A stretch of 64,000 nt of DNA from Escarpia spicata (lineage: Eukaryota; Annelida; Polychaeta; Sabellida; Siboglinidae): contig OZ023206.1 in assembly GCA_963995525.1 (NCBI GenBank), positions 27,892,960-27,956,959 of the forward strand, read 5' to 3'. Position numbers and translations under genes: made by a program. The notes below the pieces were generated by a model. It worked only from the letters and a program-made list of their open reading frames with translations. It was not told where the DNA came from and made no database searches. Shown here one piece after another: positions 41,301 through 53,300 of this stretch; position 1 is the stretch's first letter, and every line of letters starts with the position of its first letter.

Positions 41301-44300
41301 GCATGAATAATGTCATAGATATGACTGTTGTTAAATGTGACATGTTTCGACAAACTAGATTAAACAGCTTAATTATCTGGCAAACTGGGCCAAAGATCAA
41401 CAGAAATGAAAACGTAAAAAGAATTTGCATATAACTTCCCAAATGTTAACATTATTGTTTGTACACGTTATTTGCGTATGATGTTGTGTTTCTGTTGTTT
41501 ACAGAACAGAATTACCCTTGTTGAGACTCGATCAAAGTCCACCGTCTATAGCAGTGTAAGTCATTATTTTATTGACTAAGGTGTTGTCTGTAATGTGATA
41601 TGGCCACTTTCTTTTTTGGAGAGCAGACATGGTTTTCTGTCCCCCCCCTCCCAGTAATAACCAACAATACCTCCTGCGTCTTCCGATGTCACAGTCGAGC
41701 CAACCGAGACAGCCACAAGGTGAAGGAAGATGTGAAGATATGTGATGGCGGCGGCAAAATTGTTTCAGTGGTGCTGAAGCGCCGGTAGCCCCCCCAATAT
41801 GAATTTCGTTCTGGCACCACTGCCAGTCACTTGTAACAATTGTAACCAATTAACCACTTCAAAGACATCATTGCTGCATCTTGGACTTCAACCCCGGGAT
41901 GTCAGTAAACCAGCCCCCCCTTTCAGACCACCTGTTATATTGGGTCTGTGATTGGCTGATGTTATATGATTATTTTTACATACGTAAAAATTGTATTTAT
42001 GCAATGTGAGGCGAAGATGCCTATAAACGTTTTGTTCAATGATAGTCTAACAACGGTCCGGATTACGTAAACACTTACCCGGACTCAAAACGAGGCCGAG
42101 CTGGGACTGTTCCCTTTGTGCTGAAATTCGACTGCGTAATACGTCTTTGTTTTTCAACACAAAGGAAGATTAAATTCATCCCACCTTCCTCCCCTCTCTA
42201 CCACCATTGTGCTAATGTTGTATAACATGTAATCACGATGTTATACTCTGTTTTCAATGTAAATTTTTGTGATATGGTCCATGTACCGGTAATTTTTCTG
42301 TGACGCTTTTCCATCATGCTCATATATTGTACTCGAGGTTTTGCCTGAAGGCTTTTTCCTCCTTACTGATGACACAGCAGCAAGTGTACACAGGGTTTTT
42401 AGGGTGGAAAATAAAGTAGGATTGATAAGTAATCGTTTTAGTCGTCGAAATGTTTGAGAGGCATCCTTAAAGTAGGTTTTTATGTATTACCTACCGTGAT
42501 TCCAGTATAGTACTTTATAGTGTTGTCCAATTTATAGATTGTACATGGTGGGAGGAAAATGGCCGCCCCACCTTTGCTAATCTGATATTTAATAATTGTT
42601 TGTGTAGTACCTCAATGAGAGTATGATTTGTTCTGCTTTATCTCATCGTGTATGTGATTTAATTCCTGTTGGTACAATTATTAAATGACCTTTACCAACT
42701 ATATCCACTCTTGTTTAATTTGTATAGCAAACGAGCTCAGGATTCTGCCACTGAGCATCAGCAGGGTATAAAAACTGATGTTATTGACAGGCAGTTTAGA
42801 GCAATGTTGCATGTGGGTCGTCTGCTCTTCCCAGGTACTGGAAGATCAACTTTCTGAGCAAACCAGTTGTACTAAATATAGGAAACAAAGTGTGTTTCAA
42901 TGTATTTAACAATGTGGCACACTACTGCCTCAGTGGGCAGTCAAATGTCTGTATGATTAAAGAGGTTATTAAAACTTAAGATATTAAGTATAATTTAAGA
43001 AACAAATCATTAAAAATCACAGCTGTGTGTATTTAATGCACTGAATGTACATTTTATTGTTAGTAATTCCTACTTTTAACACCGCTTTTATTGTAAATAA
43101 AAGGTTTGTTTTATTAAAGAATGTTCTGTATTTTAATAACTGTTTAAATACAATAGCACACTTATTTTTAAATGTTTTTATATCGTAGTTATGTCCCCTA
43201 TTTGTACAGCATTTAAGCATTATAAATGATACCCGATAGTCTATTAATGAATTAAACAATTGCCAAATATTTAATTGTAAGCAGTAACTTGGGTATACTA
43301 TATTTTTTACATAATCAGTTATTTATGTGTAAGCTGCACTGTTACATTTTATTATATTTTATTTGTTACCAATGTTAATGCCTCTAACCAGTCTTTTTCA
43401 CATACATATGTGGCACTATAAAAGATTTTTATTATTTATATAACATTTCAAAACTTCTGCAATTTTGTCACCCCTCTTTACCTGTGTCCTAGAAGAAGGA
43501 AAAGTTCCCTTGCATCGAGAACCTGTAATGGACCCACAGAACCAATGATCTTTATCTACAAAAATCCATTCGAGCATTAGATGTTGTCAATTGCCAAAAG
43601 ACCTGCTGAGGTAATGATGTAAATATGTACGGTGAGCGCTTTGACTAGGAGGATAGCAGCACAGTGTAAGACCATACATTCTTATGACTTCACAAAATAT
43701 TTCACACAGTATATTTGATAACTTGAACTTGATTACAGGGAGATGAAGACTTCATAGATTCAGAAGAGATTGAAGCCGGAAAAGAGTCGTTGGCGACCAT
43801 TGGTAGTTTATGTAAGAATTGCTGTACTAAGTCATAATCACATGCTTAGATACATGGTTGCTGAATTAGACTTCATGAGGAGGACATTTTGGAATCTCCT
43901 ATCTTTTTTGTTGTAGATCAAAATTAACTTGTTGCTAAAAGACAGGAAGCATGCATGCATGCACGCATACACACAGACACACACAAAGTATATAGCTAAT
44001 ATAGCTGTGATGTAGAAGTCATAAACTATAAAAGTAAAGGAAAGTTCTTATATTGCGCAGTATCCAGTCCTTTGGACTGCTCACAAAACTTCACACTTTA
44101 CTCCCTGGCAGACCTGTTCAGTCAACACAATTAATGCTCAAATGATCCAGTTCACTCAGCTGTATGAATGAATACCTGGCCATAGACAGAGGTGGATATT
44201 TGTGTACGAATAGTCTTTGCGCATTAATTGCAGTGTGGCTGAAAGCTTCCCAGAGAATCAAGATGGTGTTCATTTAAACAGGTCTGCCATGGAGTAAAGT

Positions 44301-47300
44301 GTAAAGCAGTTTGAGCAGTTCTAAAGACTAGATAGTGTGGTATATCAGAACTGACCTGTACTATGTAAGAACTGATGTTTTGTTAACCTGCGTTGGGTGT
44401 GCCATGTTGTAGCTCAAAACTACGGTGGATCTTCAGAAGTACTCTACAGCCAGTTTGAACTTCACACTCGAGAACAGAAGATGAATCAGATTGTGCTACT
44501 CAAGGTAACTGTCCATAACCAATAAATGTAACATGCCACAGCAAAGTTGGTATTGAACTAAAAAATTATGAAACACAGTTTCGTACATTTTTCGATTCCA
44601 CAGGTAATAGCTTTACACTGATGCCTCATTTGTTGAAATATCTTCAGTATTTTTTTAACGTTTTGTTAAAAGTGAAGCAAACCTTAAAAGATTTTTTGAG
44701 AAAAATAGGTTGAAAAATTGGCCTATGTGGAAAAAAATGAATGCCCATGGCAACAGTACATTCAGTATTTGATTAGTTTTAGATTATTTGTGGGGGACAA
44801 TAAACCGGATGTGGAAAATTTAGATTATAAGGTGTACATTTCTACTAATATCACAAAATTGATTGGCGTAGACAGCTATTTTTGGCTATTATGCAGGATA
44901 GGCCTGTGTAACTTAATACCCGGGTCACTGTGGCAGGTCAGAAATCACATTTCTTCTTCACTGTTGATCCCTTGCGACACGGGGACCATATCATTTGTCT
45001 TGTTTCACTTGTTCAAAGAGACTACTCCACCTGTCATGGTCCTCTACTGTTCTCTCCTTCTCTCACCAGTTTTCTCCTGCCTTTTTAGGATCTTTCTTGA
45101 CATGATCTTATACTTAATTTTGGTTTACCTTTTCTCCTCCCTCCTTCTTTTGTTTTTCCTGCTGTCTTTATCAATCTCTCCACACACATCCTCCATGCGT
45201 GGCCTGCAATAAATGCATAGTATTTGCTATAGAACAATGATCTATTAAGACTCGCATAAATTCCTTAATTTTTGCATTGTTATAGTTAATTTAGTTATTG
45301 CTATTGGTTTATTGTTATCAAGTTGTGATTTTGTTTCCCACCCTCCTCCCTGTGCCACACTTGATGCATGATTGTATGCAATGTAGATTCTTGGATGGTT
45401 TTCCCTGTTATATAAGTACACAAGGTTTTGCCTAGGCTTTTTCCTCTTACTGCGTCTCAGAAGTGTACTCCGGGTTTTTAGTGCGGTAAATAAAGTAGGT
45501 TGCTAATGGTGCAGGAAGGATGAAGGCGGCGGAGTGACCCCCACCGAAACGGTGTCAATGGTAAATATAGTGTCGTGAGATAGTTAGTACTGGTGGTTGG
45601 TAATACGTCTACGACGTGTAGGTAGTGGTTAGCAATGCCACTGGGGCCGGCATGCTTGCTGGGAACATGTAGTGATGTATTTATGTGGTAGTTTACATGA
45701 TGTATGTAAATGAATAAAACTAAATGTAATTAAGTTGGCCTATTTCAGTCTACACTTGTCTTGCATTGTGTATGTGTGAGGGGCGCATACATGCATAGTA
45801 TTTGCTGTAGAACAATGATCTATTAAGACTAATTGTATATCTCTGACTGCACAAGATGCTTGTTATAAAACAAAGGGTCTCAGGTTGCCTCATTAGGAAT
45901 CTCTTGCTACATCATTTATATACACACATACCCAGGATCAATATGATAGCTTACATTGCAATATATGATATTTGTTGTTTCGGATAGTAAGTTACCTTTC
46001 TGAATCCTAGTTTGCTCAGATGGTGCTTCCAGCATCCTCTCGATGCCTTCACTAGCGTTAACTGAATCACTTCCCGGTTGTCATGTGACGTTGTTGGTGT
46101 TCATCACATGGCAGCGCTTCCAAAAAAATCATGGCAAGATTATAGCCGGTGTCTGGAAGCCTCTCTCGGATTTAAATTGTTTCAGTAATCTTTCTTTGAC
46201 ATTTGTTGTTGCGTTTCCAGGACATCATCCACCGCATACGCGAGACATTCAACAACGAGTTTGACGAAGTCTATGAGAAGAAGCAGCAGGAGATGGGAAA
46301 GATCAAGGAGAAGAACAAACGCATCCGCAAGATCCACCAGGATCTCAAGTTGTCGGATTCAGTCATTGATCCGGAGTTTGGAGAGATCGAGAGACCAGAG
46401 CTCCTGTTGATTGTCAGGGATGACGAGGTAAGTATGTCTTGTTTGCCGCCATTGTGACAGAGGTTAGTGGGCATTGTAGCATAGTGTTCAGAACATCAGA
46501 TACAATTGATGTATCGAGTAGGTTGAGGTTTGCATATGTTACTGTTGTTAACGGTTATATACATGAATTACATTACTACTGCTGTATGATGTCTCATAAG
46601 TAAAACATTCCCGCATATGGTAGTCGCTATAAAGACTGCCTTATGTTTTTGTTATAAAGAAACATTTTCGTAGCCAGAATTTCCACAAAATTTACGACGG
46701 AATACACGAATGTGGCATCCATTTTTGATGACATGAGTTTTTCTATGAAACAGGTCACATGATGGATTGGTCTATTGAGACAGTCAGGTTTTGAATATTC
46801 CTGCTGCTGTTTCGAAGTATGATCATATGATAGAGCCTGAAATCACAATCTGTGAGCGTGAACTGGAACAAGTGTTGCCTTAAGTAGCAGCCATGTTTAC
46901 ATATATACATTACTAGGGTAGAACACATCAGCCAACTCAACCTTTCCCTTATGCAGTTCTCACATAAAAGAAAATATAAGGCAACTTTTTGGTGTTTTGC
47001 ACCTAAAAGAGTTAATACAAACTAACCATTTGCAACTACACTCACATGTTTAATGTCAATGGTTAATTAGAAAAAAATGTTGAACACACAGCTACCGAAT
47101 TTTTTGAACCACACCATTTTTGGCCAGAAAACTGCATCACCAATTCCATGTGTACTGATTGTCACCAGTATGAAAGATAGCGCTGTGCTATGTTAAACAT
47201 TTTTTTTATTCATTTAGCATGAAACAGATTAATTATTGCAAAGTTATTATAAAACATTGTGAATTTCTGAAGAGCTTGCAGCATTAATTCCAGGCCACAT

Positions 47301-50300
47301 TAATCAAAAGTGCTGTACTATTGGTCATGTAACTCACATGCAGTGGACATTTGTTACTCAGCTTTCCTCTAACTCTTTATTGTGCAACATATTTCAATCT
47401 GCGACCGTTCTAGCTTTGCCACAGCATATTTTAGATATGATAACAATCAAAATAAGACTAAGCTTCAATAATTGGTTAGCTGACAAATTTCTAGTGGATA
47501 TCCCCCTGCTCTGGCCTCAAATTGGGAGCCAAGTTATGCCTCATTTATTTTATCAAGAAACTTATAGTCCTGACCTTGATGAGGTTTACATAGTATTGGA
47601 AGAAGTGAGACTAATAACGTGTGTGTGTGTGTGTGTGTGCGCGTTTGTGTGTGTGTGCGTGTGTGTGTGTGCGTGTGTGCGTGTGTGCGTGTGTGCGTGT
47701 GTGTGTGTGTGTTGTGCGTAGGTGAAGGTGGAGAAGTACCTGACAGAAGAAGAGAGAAAGGCGAAGGAGAAGACAGAGAAGGAGGATGCGGAGAGAAGGA
47801 AGAAGGAGCAGAAGGACAATTGGAGGGAGCGCGGCCTTGACGACATGATGGACGGAGTGTTGGAGATGCGCAAGGAGGACGAACTCAAGAAGGTAGGCTG
47901 CTTCACAGCTCTCTCATGCTCTGGCTCTCACACCTTCACTCTCCCCCTCATGCTCTCTCTCGATCTCACTCTCATGCCTTCACTCTCTCTCATGCTCTTG
48001 CTCTCACACCTTCACTCTCCCCCTCATGCTCTCTCTCGCTCTCACTCTCATGCCTTCACTCTCTCTCATGCTCTTGCTCTCACACCTTCACTCTCCCCCT
48101 CATGCTCTCTCTCGATCTCACTCTCATGCCTTCACTCTCTCTCATGCTCTTGCTCTCACACCTTCACTCTCCCCCTCATGCTCTCTCTCGATCTCACTCT
48201 CATGCCTTCACTCTCTCTCATGCTCTTGCTCTCACGCCTTCACTCTCTCTCTCATGCACTCTCTCGCTCCTGCTCTCAAGCCTTCGCTCTCTCCTTCATG
48301 CTCTCTCGGTCTCACTCTGACATCATTGATCTATATAACACCATCTCCAAGTGTATGGTCATTTTATGTCATTGATCTGTGCAACACAATCTCCAAGTGA
48401 GTGGTCATGTCACATCATTGGTCTAAGCAACACAATCTCCAAGTGAGTGGTCATGTCACATCATTGGTCTAAGCAACACAATCTCCAAGTGAGTGGTCAT
48501 GTCACATCATTGATCTATGCAACACAATCTTCAAGTGAGTGGTCATGTCACAACATTGGTCTAAGCAAAACAATCTCCAAATGAGTGGTCATGGCACATC
48601 ATTGATCTATGCAACACAATCTCCAAGTGAGTGGTCATGTCACAACATTGGTCTAAGCAACACAATCTCCAAGTGAGTGGTCATGGCACATCATTGATCT
48701 ATGCAACACAATCTCCAAGTGAGTGGTCATGTCACATCACCGGTCTAAGCAACACTATCTCCAAGTGAGTGGTCATGTCATATCATTGGTCTAAGCAACA
48801 CTATCTCCAAGTGAGTGGTCATGTCATATCATTGGTCTAAGCAACACAATCTCCAAATGAGTGGTCATGACACATCATTGATCTATGCAACACAATCTTC
48901 AAGTGAGTGGTCATGTCACAACATTGGTCTAAGCAAAACAATCTCCAAATGAGTGGTCATGGCACATCATTGATCTATGCAACACAATCTCCAAGTGAGT
49001 GGTCATGTCACATCATTGGTCTATGCAACACAATCTTCAAGTGGGTGGTCATGTCACATCACTGGTCTAAGCAACACTATCTCCAAGTGAGTGGTCATGT
49101 CACATCATTGGTCTAAGCAACACAATCTTCAAATGAGTGGTCATGGCACATCATTGATCTAAGCAACACAATCTCCAAGTGAGTGGTCATGTCACAACAT
49201 TGGTCTAAGCAACACAATCTCCAAGTGAGTGGTCATGGCACATCATTGATCTACGCAACACAAATCTCCAAGTGAGTGGTCATGGCACATCATTGATCTA
49301 CGCAACACAATCTCCAAGTGAGTGGTCATGTCACATCATTGGTCTAAGCAAAACAATCTCCAAGTGAGTGGTCATGGCACATCATTGATCTATGCAACAC
49401 AATCTCCAAGTGAGTGGTCATGGCACATCATTGATCTACGCAACACAATCTCCAAGTGAGTGGTCATGTCACGTTATTGATCTATGCAAAACAATATCCA
49501 AAACAATCTCTGACTGTTTATGTCTGTCTAGCTGTCATTGTCTATCTGAGTATCTGCATGTCTGTCAGGCTGGCTGTATGTGTGTATGTCTGTCTGTCTG
49601 TCTGTCTCTCGGGCTGGCTGTCTGTCTGTCTATCTGTCTATGTCTATTTGTCTCTGTCTAGCTGCTTCTGTCTGTCTGTCTCTCTGTCTGTCTGTCTCTG
49701 TTTGTCTCTGTCTGACTATCTGTCTGCATGTCTGTCTGTGTCTGTCTGTTTGAATGTCCGACTATCTGGCTGTCTGAATGTTCAGCTATCTGACTCTCTG
49801 TCTGTCTGTCTGACTGTTTCTGTCTGCCTGTCTGTCCATCCATCCATCCACCTCCGTCCGTCCGTCCATCCTTCTGTCCGTCTGTTTGTCCTAATTACAG
49901 TTGTCACAATATTGACTGCTCTGGCCTCTGACCCCAGCCATGTTATTGCAGGACGTTCTCATTCCGGTGTTTATGTCGAGCAAATCTGAGGAAGAGTGGT
50001 CAGAGGATGAAATCAGGCTGGCTGCGGAGTATGAGAAGAAATGTAAGGACCTGGAGGATGAGAGAGAGAAATACAGGAAGGTGGGTCAGAGGGGAGAACA
50101 TTTCATACAGGGCAGCCACGAGGGAGCCGCCATTATTATCATTACTAGAAATTGTAAAGCGCTATATATATGTGGGAATGTTCATACGTGTTTGTATACT
50201 GTTAAACATACAGGGAGTCATAATATAACAAGTATTCAAATAAATATACATCAAGATTAATAAATAAAATGTTTAATAAATAACTAAATTACATATTCAT

Positions 50301-53300
50301 AGAAAAATATCCTATTTTGTAATTTTTAATGGAAGTAAGCAAGGTTATAGAGATGAGTTTGAAGGAGATTCTTGAAGGTGGTCAAAGCGTATGTATGTCT
50401 TATATGTTCCACAATCAGTTCCAAAGTGTTGGTCCAGACACCTATTGGTTGTCAGCCATATAGCCCTCTAGCTTTTAGTGTTTGTTATATACTGATAATT
50501 GTGTATAGAGAAATAGTGAAGAATTTAACAAGACTGAACAAAAGTGTTCTTATTACTAAATGCTAGTGGTATTTTCCAAACAGCAACTGGAGATTGAGTT
50601 GAAGAAACTTGAGGCACTGAATGAAGAAAGGCTGGAACAATATGATGAAATCATCTACACGCTATTTGACCGCAAAGTAAAAAGCGAAATGGTAATTTAC
50701 CAGGTAAGTTGGGTTGTTAAATTTAGACTTAATGATATTTCAGCAGTAGCTTCAGCAAAAACACTTGCTGCGATAATGGAGTGTCTTAAACACCTTGTCA
50801 AAGGTGGATGTTGGTGCTATCCAAAATGACCACCCTTTGGATGGCGCTACATATGTACACAGGCAGGGGATGGCTTTCCAAAGTATTTGTACCAGGCGGT
50901 TATCTAAGATAACATAGTTGAAAGCTTTTTGCAACACAGCATATGTTTTGTATGATTGTTAGAAGTTATCTAAAACATCACTGATCGATGGATGGTTTAT
51001 GCAATTTAAAACAACCGTAAAAAACACATATAATGTTGCGAACAATCAGGTCATGTCCAGTACAAACCCTTAATGTGTCAGAACCTTTGCCCACGGAGGT
51101 ATTTCCAAAACAATATTATTATTAACGAATCACTGAAAGTTTGGTGGCAGAGATGCAAAGCATCTTTGAGGAAATTCTTAACATAAGTCAGCTTGGTTAC
51201 ACATATCAGATGTGGCTGACATTCAAGCCAAAGTGAGCTTTGGGTATGCCACTTGTTATGGCAAAAATTTCAATTTTGTTCGACTGCTATAAAGAATAAG
51301 CTGCTTAATGCATATTTCAGTAATATTTATATGTGTGTTCTATGGGTAAATTGTAGAAAGGCTAATTTTCTGCATTTTATTGTTGCTTTTCATACAGAAT
51401 ATAGAACAATTTGCCTATGAGATGTAGCGCTAGCCACATGTTTGCCAGTGCTAATGTAAAGGTAATATCAGAACGTCTGTATTTAGCATAATGCCAATGA
51501 TTTACATGTCTATGAATACTGTTATTCCAAGCATTGTTAGTTGATACTAGCGACATGTACTGAATATCGCAGTTGTGACATCAGTGGGTTCTGGCTTTAT
51601 ATCATTTTAAATATGCTGTTTTCATCGATGATTTTATTTATTGATATGAATTTACTGTTTTTTATTCAGGTAGTATTACATGGACATACTCATTGTTTGT
51701 CTGAAATAAAACATTATTATTATATTCACAACTGGAAAATTTGTGCCAGGTAAAAATTCATGTCACTAAACTCTCGTGTTCTAACGCTCTTGGTTTATTT
51801 TAATCTCACACTGATTTACATGATGCGTTTTGACCAAACAGTGACTTACACGGACACATGGTTTTTGACGCAGGCGTCTTCTACGAGATTTGGATTTCGC
51901 TAGCTCTATTTCCTTAAGTAATTCACCTAAAACAACTTTTCCAGCATTTTGTTTGGAGAAATTTGATGGAATGTGTGTTAGAGATTTAGCACAAAGAAAT
52001 CCAATGGAAGAATTTGATAATTTTGTTGTTGAAATGGCATAAAACGATTGGATGCATGATTTGTGCCCCCATAAGTATGTTGTTATTACAGTGAGATTGT
52101 TACTTGTGTTTGCAGGAGGAGATGAAGATCATGCGTCTCAGACTGTCCCTGCTTCTAGAGGAGGAACTTGACAACAGACAGCATGACCTCAATAATCTCC
52201 ATGAGCACAAGAACAACTTGAAGGTAAAGCAACTTGCCTCAATGCTATTATAGACATGCCCCATGTTTTGTTGTGAATATATTCATCAATTTGGAGGTAT
52301 AAATTAAATCAAATTTTCTTCTGATCATAATTATAATGTTTAACTTACTTCAGTGTTTTGGGTACCTTCAGTAGCTTTTATTAAGAAATGAATTGACAGA
52401 TCCATCACATGACCTGTTGTTTAGCAAAAGCTCTGCCAAGTATCACAAAATGGATGCCAAACGCATGGTGCATTCATACATTCCATCATGTATTTTGTTA
52501 AAATTCTGGCCACAAAAGTGTTTCTTTACGATAAAAACATAAGGAAAAGTTTCTAAAGTGACATTTATTTGTAGGAATGTGTGGTTTATGAGATGTCATG
52601 CAACAGTAGTAATGTAATTCACGAATATAACCGTTATCAACAATGGTGCCACTTTAAACTGGTTAACACTCCTCTGTGTTTCACCCTTTTGTAACTTGCC
52701 TTGTGAGCAGGAACAAAGTGCCAAGGCAGTGTTGCTAGCAAGGCGCCAGGTAGACGCTTACCAGGAGAAGTATGACATTCTCTTGGTCGAAGACAGACTA
52801 CTGGACAAGGGATTCAAGAAAGAGTTTCATGACACATCCGCCATTCAACTGGATCATCTCTACAAGATGTTCCGCAAGAGACCAAGGTCTGTTACATAAC
52901 TTGTGCCATATAAATGTATGGATGAAAAATTGGGGAGGATGAAGTTAAGTTAGAGCTGTTTATTGTATTCTGTGCGTCAGTGTTTACGTATCAACTGTGG
53001 TGGAACTGTGCTACACATAGTGTAGTGCTCTGAGCAGGTTTGCAGAGAAACTTGTTCCAAATTGTAAGGCGGTCATTTGAAACATTGTATATAAATTCAT
53101 GACATATCAGGATAAATGAGAAAACATTGATATACTCGGTATTTTCATCAGAGGTAAATAAAGAATAAAATGACCGTGGGTTAAGTCCCTATGTTTACAT
53201 GATAACCTGGTGTAAACATAGTTGGTATTGAAATTGTGTTTTATCCTACTCTTTATGTCATCTTGTTAACTGTTATGTATATGAATATGAACTATATACC

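Larger units (their letters stand above)
41556..43738. other. Intron 20
   Basis: Holds the repeat copies at 42260-42560 and 42656-42745. The frames at 41532-41849 on both strands show no family motif. Confidence 0.45.

Noticed and set aside
41532..41849. Gene on either strand in intron 20
   Set aside because: Short frames on both strands, no domain, no splice or promoter support.
44718..45212. 164-codon plus-strand frame in intron 22
   Set aside because: Hydrophobic, pyrimidine-driven composition at its end, no family motif, and it lies between two clean CFAP43 exons.
47893..48375. Extension of exon 24 frame through the CT array
   Set aside because: The donor at 47893 and the match of exon 25 to the family show that the frame beyond is intronic repeat.
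48326..49497. CRISPR-like array
   Set aside because: Units are contiguous 46-bp tandem copies with no unique spacers, in an animal intron.
49392..49989. Ser/Cys/Leu-rich frames over the TCTG repeat
   Set aside because: Low-complexity translation of a simple repeat.
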